Below the pieces are notes generated by a model that was not told where the DNA came from, did no database searches, and saw only the letters and a program-made list of their open reading frames with translations. This document shows, in pieces, positions 1-8,350 of a stretch of DNA of 64,000 nt. Source of the stretch: Frigoriflavimonas asaccharolytica (GTDB taxonomy: Bacteria > Bacteroidota > Bacteroidia > Flavobacteriales > Weeksellaceae); contig NZ_JABSNO010000012.1 in the NCBI RefSeq assembly GCF_013294015.1, forward strand, positions 34,932-98,931. Reading direction: 5' to 3'. Each line of letters opens with the position of its first letter. Position 1 is the first letter of the stretch. The translations under genes were made by a program, and so were the position numbers.

Positions 1-1039
1 CTTCAAAATTATCAAAAGATAATATTGGCAAAATAGGTCCGAAAATCTCTTCTTTCATTACGGCATCTTCCCATTGCACATTGTGTAAAATTGTAGGTTG
101 AATGTACAAACTTTCATAGGTTGTTTTTCCACCATAAACGATTTTGTCATGATCAATTAATTTCTCTAATCTTTCAAAATTTCTTTCATTGATAATTCTT
201 GTATATTGAGGAGAATCTGGAGTATATTCAAATTCTTCAATGTATTTTTTTAGCAGCAAGAGAAAATCTTCTTCAACATCTTTATCACAGTAGATGTAAT
301 CTGGTGCTACACAAGTTTGCCCAGCATTTAAAAATTTACCCCAAACTATTCTTTTCGCTGCAATATCTAGATTGGCATTTTTAGTAACAATTACAGGAGA
401 TTTGCCACCTAATTCTAAAATAACAGGTGTTAAATTTTTTGCGGCCGCTTCATATACAATTTGGCCTACTTTGGTACTTCCTGTAAAGAATATTTTATCA
501 AATTTTTCTTTTAAAATCTCTGTAGTTTCCTCTACGCCACCTGTTGCAATGTGTAAATATTCTGATGGGAAGTTGTCATTAATTATTTTTTCCATTGCTA
601 GCATTGTGTTTTCTGCAATCTCACTTGGTTTCAAAACGCAGGTATTTCCCGCAGCGATAGCCGCGACAACAGGAGAAAGGGAAAGTTGGTAAGGATAATT
701 CCACGCACCGATAATTAAACAACAACCCAAAGGTTCTGAATAAATTTTGCTTGTCCCAATCTGGTTCGAAAGATTTGTAGTAGTTTTTTGCGGCCTCGCT
801 AGATCCGAAAGATTTTTGAGGTAGTATTGGATATCTTTTAAAATGAAGGAAAATTCTGTAGCGTAAGTATCGAAAGCAGATTTACCAAAATCTTTTTGGA
901 TGGCTTCATACATCATCACTTTATTTTCAAGTAGTATAGATTTTAATTTTTCCAGTTGCGCTTTTCGAAATTCTATGGATTTCGTTTCCTGAGTTGAAAA
1001 ATATTTTTTTTGCTTCTTTACTATTTTTGTAATTCCCAT
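1..1039 (-). CDS. NAD(P)-dependent aldehyde dehydrogenase, C-terminus cut by the window edge
   Basis: Oxidises an aldehyde to its carboxylate with NAD(P)+; cytosolic. Read on the minus strand it starts MGITKIVKKQKKYF at 1039 and stays open to base 1, giving 346 of the roughly 455 residues usual for the class 3 (coniferyl/fatty aldehyde) family. The nucleotide-fold motif FTGSTKVG is visible, followed by the general base Glu in ELGGKSP at about residue 209 and the catalytic Cys in GQTCVAPDY at about residue 243. The substrate cannot be read from sequence. It lies just downstream of the rplI terminator and is probably transcribed on its own. Family call is firm; the specific substrate class is inference. 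Confidence 0.93.
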   Translation of the reverse strand, partial: MGITKIVKKQKKYFSTQETKSIEFRKAQLEKLKSILLENKVMMYEAIQKDFGKSAFDTYATEFSFILKDIQYYLKNLSDLARPQKTTTNLSNQIGTSKIYSEPLGCCLIIGAWNYPYQLSLSPVVAAIAAGNTCVLKPSEIAENTMLAMEKIINDNFPSEYLHIATGGVEETTEILKEKFDKIFFTGSTKVGQIVYEAAAKNLTPVILELGGKSPVIVTKNANLDIAAKRIVWGKFLNAGQTCVAPDYIYCDKDVEEDFLLLLKKYIEEFEYTPDSPQYTRIINERNFERLEKLIDHDKIVYGGKTTYESLYIQPTILHNVQWEDAVMKEEIFGPILPILSFDNFE

Positions 1040-1082
1040 TATATTAATTTATAAGAATGTAATTTAATGAAATTTTTTCATA

Positions 1083-1116
1083 AAAAAACCGTTTCAATGC
1101 AATATTGAAACGGTTT
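1083..1116 (-). terminator. Rho-independent terminator of the rpsF-rpsR-rplI operon
   Basis: A perfect 13-bp stem (1086-1098 with 1104-1116, core CCGTTTCAAT/ATTGAAACGG) with a 5-nt loop. On the minus strand it is followed by a run of seven T, and it sits 24 nt past the rplI stop codon. Confidence 0.85.
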
Positions 1117-1139
1117 ATATAAATTTTGAAACTTCGTGA

Positions 1140-1688
1140 CTACAAAATCACTCTGTTTGCTTCGTTATCCATATCAAATATAGATTTTTCTTTGATAACT
1201 TCTTTTCTAGCTTCTAATTTTGGTTTAGTGCTTTCGTAAGGAGCATCTGCGATAATTTCAAAAGGGAAATTGTACTCAACATCTCTGTGAAGTCTAACTA
1301 CTGCTTCATATTTACCTGCAGTTTTAATCGTGTTTCCAGGAATTTTGATGTATTTTCTATCAATAACGATAGCTTTTTTACTCAATTCTTCAGAAAGATT
1401 TGCATTGTTTATAGAACCAAAAAGTTTGTTTGCTGCACCTACTTTAGTTTCAATTACAAGAGTTAATTCTTTTAATTGAGCAATTTTAGCATTTGCTTCT
1501 GCTACAATTTTAGCTTCTACTTCTTTTCTACTTTCCAAAGTTTCTGCAAGCATCGCTTTGTTTTTTGGTGTTGCCAATAAAGCTAAACCTTTTGGAAGTA
1601 AGAAATTTCTTGCATATCCTGGTTTTACGTCTAAAGTATCAAACTCTAAACCTAAATTTTCTACGTCTTTTTTTAATATAATTTGCAT
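1140..1688 (-). CDS. rplI: 50S ribosomal protein L9
   Basis: Binds 23S rRNA near the L1 stalk and helps hold the reading frame. The N-terminal domain is unmistakable (MQIILKKDVENLGLEF, then PGYARNFLLPKGLA), followed by the long connecting helix and the C-terminal domain. At 182 residues it is about 30 longer than the usual near-150-residue protein: a charged tail (about residues 150-182, ending ANRVIL) follows the normal end of the C-terminal domain. It is the last gene of the rpsF-rpsR-rplI operon, but is separated from rpsR by 162 nt that hold a hairpin, an unusually wide gap for this operon. Confidence 0.97.
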   Translation of the reverse strand: MQIILKKDVENLGLEFDTLDVKPGYARNFLLPKGLALLATPKNKAMLAETLESRKEVEAKIVAEANAKIAQLKELTLVIETKVGAANKLFGSINNANLSEELSKKAIVIDRKYIKIPGNTIKTAGKYEAVVRLHRDVEYNFPFEIIADAPYESTKPKLEARKEVIKEKSIFDMDNEANRVIL

Positions 1689-1818
1689 TGTTGTTGTCCG
1701 TTTTTAATTTTTGATAAATGATAATTGATGAAAGATCGTCGATATTATATCTATAATTTTCTTTACTAACATTCTCTAAAATCGTTAGAATTAATTTTAA
1801 TTATTCAGCAACTATTTT

Positions 1819-1848
1819 GCTATAAGCCTATTGCTTACAGCTTATAGC
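1819..1848. repeat. Inverted repeat between rpsR and rplI
   Basis: Nine-base arms GCTATAAGC (1819-1827) and GCTTATAGC (1840-1848) can form a hairpin directly after the rpsR stop codon. No T-run follows on the minus strand, so it is more likely an mRNA-stabilising or processing hairpin, or a dispersed repeat, than a terminator. Confidence 0.5.
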
Positions 1849-1850
1849 TT

Positions 1851-2153
1851 TTATTTAAGTAAATCTGCTACATAAGGCATCAAAGCCAAATGTCTTGCTC
1901 TTTTTATTGCAGAAGACACTTTTCTTTGGTATTTCAAAGATGTTCCAGTGTATCTTCTTGGTAAAATTTTACCTTGCTCGTTTACGAATTGTAAAAGGAA
2001 ATCTGCATCTTTATAATCTACATGCTTAATTCCAAATTTCTTAAATCTACAGTATTTAGATTGAGATTTTGTGTTGATGTCTACTGGTGTAAGATATCTT
2101 ACTTCAGATTCACCACCTGCGGCTGCTTGTTGCGCCATATCGTCTATTGCCAT
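1851..2153 (-). CDS. rpsR: 30S ribosomal protein S18
   Basis: Small-subunit protein that pairs with S6 on the 16S central domain. The 100-residue product has the family core [15 protein letters not shown], then [18 protein letters not shown] and the C-terminal [11 protein letters not shown]. It carries an N-terminal extension of about 20 residues rich in Ala/Gly/Gln, which I take to be a lineage feature. It starts 24 nt after the rpsF stop, in the standard rpsF-rpsR order. There is no ssb or priB gene between them, unlike in proteobacteria. Confidence 0.98.
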   Translation of the reverse strand: MAIDDMAQQAAAGGESEVRYLTPVDINTKSQSKYCRFKKFGIKHVDYKDADFLLQFVNEQGKILPRRYTGTSLKYQRKVSSAIKRARHLALMPYVADLLK

Positions 2154-2177
2154 TGTTCTTTTGTTTTAGGGGTTAAA

Positions 2178-2519
2178 TTAAGCTTTTGAAGATTTTTTCT
2201 TCTGTCTTCTAGTTTCTGCATATTCCAATGCATACTTGTCTAGGTTTGTAGTAAGGTAACGGATGATTCTCTCATCTCTTTTGAATGCTAATTCTAAATC
2301 AGCAACAATAGTTCCTTCACCTTCAAACTGGATAAGTGTGTAGAATCCATTCTTTTTTAATTGAATAGGATAAGCTAATTTTTTTAGTCCCCAATTTTCT
2401 TTGGCTACTATTTTGCAATCTTTTGAAGTTAAAAGATCTTCAAACTTTTTTACTGCTTCCTCTACCTGCGCATCAGATAGAACGGGAGTTAAAATGAAAA
2501 CAGTTTCGTAATGATTCAT
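2178..2519 (-). CDS. rpsF: 30S ribosomal protein S6
   Basis: Small-subunit protein that binds as a dimer with S18. The product reads [21 protein letters not shown] and contains the conserved [20 protein letters not shown] stretch; the tail is Lys-rich. Two ATG codons are adjacent at 2522 and 2519. I chose 2519 because family members begin MNHYE; 2522 would add one Met. First gene of the operon, with a strong promoter at 2554-2584. Confidence 0.97.
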   Translation of the reverse strand: MNHYETVFILTPVLSDAQVEEAVKKFEDLLTSKDCKIVAKENWGLKKLAYPIQLKKNGFYTLIQFEGEGTIVADLELAFKRDERIIRYLTTNLDKYALEYAETRRQKKKSSKA

Positions 2520-2553
2520 CATGTTAAAAATATTAATTATTTATTTCGAGGTG

Positions 2554-2584
2554 CAAAATTAAGGATTTATTTTTAATACAAAAA
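2554..2584 (-). promoter_or_regulatory. Bacteroidota-type promoter of rpsF-rpsR-rplI
   Basis: On the minus strand: a -33 element TTTTTG (2579-2584), a 17-nt spacer and a -7 element TAATTTTG (2554-2561), matching the sigma-ABfr consensus TTTG/TAnnTTTG. The ATG lies about 35 nt downstream. Confidence 0.75.
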
Positions 2585-2743
2585 CTTTTTTGGTAAAAAT
2601 TTAGTGATTCTACAATTATTTCTATTCTTTGAAATTTAAATTTTATCTTTTTGGTCATTTGCGCTAGCTTAGTTCAAGAATTTACCATCTTATTATTTTT
2701 TAGCTAATAGCATTCAAATTTAGGTTTTAACATTCGATTTGCA

Positions 2744-2751
2744 TATTTTTG
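2744..2751 (+). promoter_or_regulatory. Putative -7 element for the SulP gene
   Basis: TATTTTTG fits TAnnTTTG and lies 17 nt before the ATG. I see no convincing -33 TTTG at the right distance, so this is a partial match. Confidence 0.45.
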
Positions 2752-2768
2752 TGAGCAAGTAACATATT

Positions 2769-4637
2769 ATGGCATTTAAAAACTTTTTCAAATTTTCATT
2801 TAAAGATTTCCGTGGAGATCTATTTGGAGGTATTACAGCAGGTATTGTTGCTTTGCCATTGGCGTTAGCTTTCGGACAGCAAACAGAAATGGGTGCTGCT
2901 GCAGGACTTTTTGGGGCAATTTTCATTGGTTTTTTTGCTTCACTTTTTGGCGGAACCAATACGCAAATAAGCGGACCAACTGCACCGATGACGGCGGTTT
3001 CGTATCTCGTAATCAGTAGAGTTTTGCAACAATTTGATGGAGAATTAGAAAGAGCTTTGCCCACAATTTTAATGGTTTTTTTCGCTGCAGGAGTTGTTCA
3101 AATTATTTTTGGAATTCTAAAGATTGGTAAATATATAAAGTATATTCCGTATCCTGTGGTTTCTGGTTTTATGAGTGGGATAGGTGTTATCATCATTATT
3201 ACACAACTGTTTCCTGTGCTAGGATATGAGCCAATGAACGATGAATCTTTAATTAGACAAAATATTCCGCGAGCAAAAGAAAGGCTATTAGATAAAATTC
3301 TGGTGAATGAAGCTGGTGATGGCATCAAAGTTTTAGATGATTATAAAATAACATTATATGAAGCCAAAAAAATTTCTACAGAAGAAATCAGAAATGAAGC
3401 CAAAATAATTACAAAAAGAGATACCGGAACCGCCGAAGGAACCGTGAAATTTTTACCAAACGCCTTGCAAAATATAAATTATCTTCATTTTGCAATGGTG
3501 ATGCTTACCATATTTATTATTTATGGTTTCAAAAAAGTTACCACTAAAGTTCCAAGTACGCTAGTTGCGCTTATTGTCGTCAGTTTACTCGTCTTTTTAG
3601 TCGGCTGGAATCTTACATTAATAGATAAAATTCCGCAAGGATTTCCAAAGTTTCAATTGGGGAATATGATTGCAAACGCCAATTTTGGAATATTTTCAAA
3701 CCACATTACAGATATTTTTTCTCTGGCAATTCTTGGTGCTATAGATTCACTTCTTACCTCAGTAGTTGCAGATAATATGACGAAAACAAAACATGAAAGC
3801 AACCAAGAATTAATAGGACAAGGTATCGGAAATTCTATGGCTGCATTTTTTGGCGGACTTCCTGGTGCAGGCGCAACAATAAGAACTGTAGTGAACATCA
3901 ATTCTGGTGGAAAAACTAGACTTTCTGGTATGACTGCCGGTATCCTTTTGCTCTTTATTCTATTAGCATTAGGTCCTGTTGCTTCTATGATTCCTAAAGC
4001 GGTTTTGGCAGGAATTTTAATTACAGTTGGTATAGGTGTGATGGATTATAAAGGTTTGAAAGCCATCAGAAAAATACCAATTGCAGATGCTTTTGTGATG
4101 ATTTTAGTCTTGGTTTTAACCGTGTTTTTAGGATTAATAGAAGCAGTTGCACTGGGAATGGTGATTTCTGCACTCGTTTTCATGAAAAAAATGGGAGACA
4201 ATACCGCCAAAAGCTCAATTGTGCAGACGGTTGAAGAATTTGAAGAAAAAAATGAAACCTTAACACTCACAGAAAAATTACCAAAAAATTTAATTGAAGA
4301 AGTCTATGTAAAAGAATTTGGAGGGCCTTTATTTTTTGGAGTTACAGACGAAATTAAAGAAAAGCTATCTGCCATACCAGAAACAGCAAATTGTTTGGTG
4401 CTGATTATGGAGAAAGTAAATTATATGGATCAAAGTGGTGTTTTTGCGCTAGAAGACGCCTTTATGGTTATTAAAAACAAAGGAATAGATATAGTTTTGG
4501 TGAATCTACAAAAGCAACCAAGATATTTAATGGAAAGAATTCAAATTATTCCGCAATTAATTAGTGAAGATCAAATCTTCCTAGATTATCCTTCTGCAGT
4601 GGAATGGATACAGAAAAATGTGAAAAATATCTTTTGA
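2769..4637 (+). CDS. SulP family inorganic anion transporter with STAS domain
   Basis: Inner-membrane carrier of the SLC26/SulP family, which moves sulfate, bicarbonate or similar anions, usually coupled to Na+ or H+. The 622-residue product has the conserved N-terminal DLFGGITAGIVALPLALAFG, the family signature NTQISGPTAPMTAVS at about residues 60-75, and a set of hydrophobic helices to about residue 475. A C-terminal STAS domain follows (about 510-615, with the DQSGVFALED region). An insertion of some 70 polar residues (about 155-225) separates early helices, as in many Bacteroidota members. The neighbours give no substrate clue; bicarbonate or sulfate are both possible. Confidence 0.93.
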   Translation: MAFKNFFKFSFKDFRGDLFGGITAGIVALPLALAFGQQTEMGAAAGLFGAIFIGFFASLFGGTNTQISGPTAPMTAVSYLVISRVLQQFDGELERALPTILMVFFAAGVVQIIFGILKIGKYIKYIPYPVVSGFMSGIGVIIIITQLFPVLGYEPMNDESLIRQNIPRAKERLLDKILVNEAGDGIKVLDDYKITLYEAKKISTEEIRNEAKIITKRDTGTAEGTVKFLPNALQNINYLHFAMVMLTIFIIYGFKKVTTKVPSTLVALIVVSLLVFLVGWNLTLIDKIPQGFPKFQLGNMIANANFGIFSNHITDIFSLAILGAIDSLLTSVVADNMTKTKHESNQELIGQGIGNSMAAFFGGLPGAGATIRTVVNINSGGKTRLSGMTAGILLLFILLALGPVASMIPKAVLAGILITVGIGVMDYKGLKAIRKIPIADAFVMILVLVLTVFLGLIEAVALGMVISALVFMKKMGDNTAKSSIVQTVEEFEEKNETLTLTEKLPKNLIEEVYVKEFGGPLFFGVTDEIKEKLSAIPETANCLVLIMEKVNYMDQSGVFALEDAFMVIKNKGIDIVLVNLQKQPRYLMERIQIIPQLISEDQIFLDYPSAVEWIQKNVKNIF

Positions 4638-4659
4638 TAAAATTTAAAAATTGATTATT

Positions 4660-5214
4660 TTGAAATTATTTTACGTCATCCTTGGTGCTACACCAAAAGG
4701 TAGAAATACAGAACAACACGATGTTTTTTTTGGTATCGCAGAAAATGTCTACGATCTAATAAAAGATTTCAACGAATTTTGGAAAGAAGCCAAAGGGAAA
4801 ATTCATATGGATGCTTACATGGAAGTGAATTACATCGATGGTTATGAGGTGAAAGTGGTGCCAAAACTAGCTGAAAAAGCAGAAGAAAATCTATATTTTA
4901 TGAATCTTGGTGGTTATAAACCAGGTGTTTTTGTAGAATTGCACGAGCAGATATTAATGGTAGGCAAATCCCTATCTGAAATTACAAGAAGAGCAAAGAA
5001 AACAGACTTTTACAAAGAAATGACCTTCAAAAATTCGGAAAGCCATATTGATGATAAATATGGAGTAGATGTAGACGATTTGGCAAAAGTAACAGATCTT
5101 TTACCAAAAAAAATGAAAGAAAAATATTCCATTATTTTGGAGAAAAACGAAAATTCTACTTTAGAAAATGAAATCAATATTGGCTACTTTAAATTGAAAA
5201 AACCTAAAATTTAG
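4660..5214 (+). CDS. DUF1543 domain-containing protein
   Basis: Uncharacterised cytosolic protein of about 184 residues. It begins LKLFYVILGATPKGRNTEQHD, the typical start of the DUF1543 family, which has a repeated alpha/beta domain of unknown role. No ATG is available near the start; TTG codons lie at 4651 and 4660. I chose 4660 because relatives begin M-K-L-F-Y-V. It starts 22 nt after the SulP gene on the same strand and may be co-transcribed with it. Function is unknown. Confidence 0.85.
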   Translation: MKLFYVILGATPKGRNTEQHDVFFGIAENVYDLIKDFNEFWKEAKGKIHMDAYMEVNYIDGYEVKVVPKLAEKAEENLYFMNLGGYKPGVFVELHEQILMVGKSLSEITRRAKKTDFYKEMTFKNSESHIDDKYGVDVDDLAKVTDLLPKKMKEKYSIILEKNENSTLENEINIGYFKLKKPKI

Positions 5215-5274
5215 TATAATTAAATTGAACGAGCTTGGAGATAAAATACCAATTAAGTTCTAGCAATTGTATAT

Positions 5275-5282
5275 TATTTTTG
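5275..5282 (+). promoter_or_regulatory. Putative -7 element for purK
   Basis: TATTTTTG matches TAnnTTTG, 19 nt before the purK ATG. No clear -33 partner. Confidence 0.4.
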
Positions 5283-5301
5283 AAAATATAAAAATCTACA
5301 T

Positions 5302-6411
5302 ATGAAAATAGGAATTCTTGGAGGCGGACAGTTAGGCAGAATGTTGATACAAAGCGCATTGAAATATGATGACGAATTCTATACTCTAGATCCCGATGAA
5401 AACTGCTCTTGTGCAAATATATCTCATTTCACCAAAGGGAATTTTAAAGATTACGAAACCGTTTTAAATTTTGGGAAAGATAAAGAGGTACTTTCTATTG
5501 AAATAGAACACGTGAACGCAGATGCACTTTCTGAGTTAGAAAAAGTGGGTATTAAGGTAATTCCCAATGCAAATATTATTAAAATAATTCAGCAAAAAAT
5601 ATTGCAAAAAGAGTTTTATAAAAATAATAATATTCCTTCACCAAATTTTCAAATTGTTCAAAATAAAGACGAAATTAATTTTCCTTTTCCCTTCGTACAG
5701 AAATTAAATACCGGAGGTTATGATGGAAAAGGTGTGCAAATCATCAAAAATGAACAAGATTTAGATCAATTTTGGGATGAACCATCTGTTCTAGAAAAAT
5801 TGGTAGATATTGACAAAGAACTTTCCATCATTATCGCAAAAAATGAACGCGGCGAAATAAAAACTTTTCCGATTACAGAAATGGTGGCAGATCCTATATT
5901 GAATTTGCTCGATTTTAATATTTGCCCGGCAGATATTTCTGTAGAAATTCAAAATGAAGTGGAAAGTATTGCCCACCAATTTATCTCTGCAGCACATTCT
6001 TCTGGCTTATTTGCTATTGAATTTTTCTTAGATAAAGCAGGAAAAGTTTGGGTGAATGAAACTGCACCAAGATTGCACAATTCCGGACATCAGTCTCAAG
6101 AAGGAAACGCCAATTCTCAATTTGAACAGTATTATAGAACACTTGTAAATGCACCTTTAGCAGATACAGATTCATTTGGGTTTTCTGGAATGCTAAATTT
6201 AATTGGTGCAGAAAATTATACTGGAGAAGTATTTTACGAAGGTTTAGATCAGGTGATGAAAATGCCAAAAACTTACATTCATCTCTATGGAAAAAAAACG
6301 ACAAAACCCGGTCGGAAGATGGGACATATCAATGTTTTAGCAGAAACAAGAGAAGATTTAATAGAAAAATTAATTCTAATAAAATCATTAATAAAAGTTA
6401 TTTCTATTTAA
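5302..6411 (+). CDS. purK: 5-(carboxyamino)imidazole ribonucleotide synthase
   Basis: ATP-grasp enzyme that carboxylates AIR to N5-CAIR in purine biosynthesis. The product starts MKIGILGGGQLGRMLIQSA, the family's dinucleotide-fold signature. The ATP-grasp body follows, with KLNTGGYDGKGVQI at about 131-144 and the active-site NETAPRLHNSGH at about 252-263. Its length of 369 residues is normal. The partner gene purE lies downstream on the same strand, but an opposing EamA transporter gene sits between the two. Confidence 0.96.
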   Translation: MKIGILGGGQLGRMLIQSALKYDDEFYTLDPDENCSCANISHFTKGNFKDYETVLNFGKDKEVLSIEIEHVNADALSELEKVGIKVIPNANIIKIIQQKILQKEFYKNNNIPSPNFQIVQNKDEINFPFPFVQKLNTGGYDGKGVQIIKNEQDLDQFWDEPSVLEKLVDIDKELSIIIAKNERGEIKTFPITEMVADPILNLLDFNICPADISVEIQNEVESIAHQFISAAHSSGLFAIEFFLDKAGKVWVNETAPRLHNSGHQSQEGNANSQFEQYYRTLVNAPLADTDSFGFSGMLNLIGAENYTGEVFYEGLDQVMKMPKTYIHLYGKKTTKPGRKMGHINVLAETREDLIEKLILIKSLIKVISI

Positions 6412-6428
6412 CCAGAATATATAAAAGT

Positions 6429-7337
6429 TTAAAGTTTTTCATTTTTTGTTTTGTAGTTTGTCACAAAAACACCAGAAATTATCAAAATTGCGGCAATCAC
6501 AAATTTAATGGTAATCTCTTCATTTAAAATAAGCCATCCTAAAAATATTGCGACAATAGTATTTAGATAAGATAATACTGCAACTTGCGTTGGTAGCAAT
6601 TTTTGTAGCAAATAATTGAAGCAAAAAAATGCAATGATGGATCCGAAAACTGATAAATAAATTACCGCCAAAATGCTAGTAATATTCCAACTTTGAATGT
6701 CAATTTCTGACGAAAACAAAAGCGCAAATATTAGCTGAACTACACCTGCAAATGAAAATTGATAGAAAAGCAACAGAATAATATCTGCATTTTTTTTTAA
6801 TGTTTTTTTGCTGTAAACCGTACCAATTGACCAACCAGCAACTGCGAGAAAAAGCAACGTGAGACCTTTTTGATAATCTACGTTTTCCATATTTTCTAGT
6901 CCATTCCAAAAAACAAAAACGATTCCACAAAATCCCATTAATACACCAATTAGGGATCTTATTTTTATTTTTTTAACGATAAATATTGCACTTAAAATGA
7001 AAATTAATATCGGTGAACAAGAAGACACCAATGATGCTAAACTAGAATCTACATATTGTACAGCCACTGTAGTGAGACCATTAGCGGAGATCAACATTAG
7101 ACCAGAAATCAAGAATTGTTGCATGGTAGTTTTCCAACCGAGCCATCGCAATTTTTTAGAAATTAATAAATATAGTAGCAAAATAAGGCCAGCAAAAAAC
7201 TGACGAAGTCCGGATACAAACCAAGGTGGAATAGTTTCCACGGCAATTTTAATTCCTAGAAATGTAGTACCCCAAACTATTGCGACCACAAATATTGCAA
7301 GTATTAGTTTGATATTTTTAATATCCTTCAATTTCAT
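6429..7337 (-). CDS. EamA/DMT family transporter
   Basis: Inner-membrane protein of the drug/metabolite transporter superfamily, with ten predicted helices formed by two EamA halves of about 140 residues. The first half shows the family motif VWGTTFLGIKIAVETIPPWF near residues 20-40; the second half starts near residue 155 (FLAVAGWSIGTVYSKK). Substrates of such carriers are usually amino acids, nucleosides or drugs and cannot be told here. It lies convergent to purK and divergent from purE. A -7 promoter box sits 4 nt before the ATG, which predicts a leaderless mRNA. Confidence 0.9.
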   Translation of the reverse strand: MKLKDIKNIKLILAIFVVAIVWGTTFLGIKIAVETIPPWFVSGLRQFFAGLILLLYLLISKKLRWLGWKTTMQQFLISGLMLISANGLTTVAVQYVDSSLASLVSSCSPILIFILSAIFIVKKIKIRSLIGVLMGFCGIVFVFWNGLENMENVDYQKGLTLLFLAVAGWSIGTVYSKKTLKKNADIILLLFYQFSFAGVVQLIFALLFSSEIDIQSWNITSILAVIYLSVFGSIIAFFCFNYLLQKLLPTQVAVLSYLNTIVAIFLGWLILNEEITIKFVIAAILIISGVFVTNYKTKNEKL

Positions 7338-7341
7338 CGCG

Positions 7342-7349
7342 CAAAGATA
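7342..7349 (-). promoter_or_regulatory. -7 element giving a leaderless EamA transcript
   Basis: On the minus strand TATCTTTG ends 4 nt before the ATG at 7337. The same 4-nt distance separates the SRP RNA 5' end from its -7 box in this window, so transcription should begin at the ATG. No clear -33 box. Confidence 0.5.
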
Positions 7350-7400
7350 TTTGTTTATCTTCTATCTTTAGTATCTTTACAAGGTAAAAAATAGAAATAA

Positions 7401-7904
7401 ATGATTTCAATAATAATGGGCAGCAAAAGCGATCTGCCAATAATGGAGCAAGCCGCAAATTTTTTGAAAGAATTAGAAATTGACTACGAATTGACGGTCA
7501 TTTCTGCACACAGAACGCCAGAAAGAATGTTTGAATTTGCAAAAAATGCAAAAATTCGTGGTGTAAAAGTGATTATCGCTGGAGCAGGAGGAGCTGCACA
7601 TTTACCGGGAATGGTGGCAAGTTGCACCACACTACCTGTAGTTGGAGTTCCCATTTTATCTAGCAATTCTATAGATGGTTGGGATTCTATTTTGTCTATA
7701 TTGCAAATGCCGTCGGGAATTCCTGTGGCAACTGTTGCTCTAAACGGCGGAACAAATGCCGGAATTTTAGCCGCAAAAATCGTTGGTATTTCTAATGAAG
7801 AGGTTGCAAAAAAACTAGAACAATATCAACAAAATTTACATTCTAAAGTGATGGATAGCATTGACGATATCAAGAAAGTGCATCCAAATTTCTTTGATCA
7901 ATAG
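7401..7904 (+). CDS. purE: N5-carboxyaminoimidazole ribonucleotide mutase
   Basis: Converts N5-CAIR to CAIR, the step after PurK. The 167-residue product opens with MISIIMGSKSDLPIMEQAA, the class I PurE phosphate-binding signature. SAHRTPERMFEFAK follows at about 35-48, then the glycine-rich AGAGGAAHLPGMVA at about 61-74. Length is normal. It is transcribed away from the EamA gene and separated from purK by about 1 kb. Confidence 0.97.
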   Translation: MISIIMGSKSDLPIMEQAANFLKELEIDYELTVISAHRTPERMFEFAKNAKIRGVKVIIAGAGGAAHLPGMVASCTTLPVVGVPILSSNSIDGWDSILSILQMPSGIPVATVALNGGTNAGILAAKIVGISNEEVAKKLEQYQQNLHSKVMDSIDDIKKVHPNFFDQ

Positions 7905-7939
7905 CCGAAGCCGCAATTATAATTATTATAACATTAGTA

Positions 7940-8349
7940 ATGGAAATAACAAACTTTAATATTTTTTTATTGCTTTTTCTGCAACTATCGCAGCCGTGAT
8001 TATTTATAAAATAATATCCAAAAAGACTCTTGCAATCACCAGTGAATTTTCAACTGAAAAAGAGCTAAAAGGAAATCTGGAGGATAATATGTTAATAATA
8101 GAAAATGCCTTACAGCAAGCAAACTTTAAGAATATAAAATTTGATAATGTTACTAAAATATTTCATGCTAAAGCTAATTTTTCAATTTGGTCTTTTGCTG
8201 AAAATATTGAAATTAAAATTGTAGAAAAAGAAAATTCTATTGTACTAAATTTTAAATCCATCTGTGTTTTGCCAACTCAAATTATTGATTATGAAAAAAA
8301 TAAAACTAATTTCAAAAAATTTGAGAGAGTATTGAAGCTTGCAATATAA
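7940..8349 (+). pseudogene. Small membrane-anchored protein with a frameshift in a T-run
   Basis: Unrecognised protein. The long open frame (from a GTG at 7996) encodes about 117 residues and lacks a sensible start. An ATG at 7940 begins MEITNFN in another frame and stops after 19 codons. Adding one T to the seven-T run at 7962-7968 joins the frames into a product of about 136 residues that opens with a membrane helix (FFIAFSATIAAVIIYKI) and continues KKTLAITSEFSTEKELKG. That fits a single-pass membrane protein much better than either piece alone. Either a real frameshift, slippage-based phase variation, or a homopolymer sequencing error. The body has no recognised domain. Confidence 0.6.
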
Positions 8350-8350
8350 T

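Noticed and set aside
372..692. Plus-strand open frame of 106 codons
   Set aside because: It is antisense to the aldehyde dehydrogenase, whose catalytic motifs are in the other strand.
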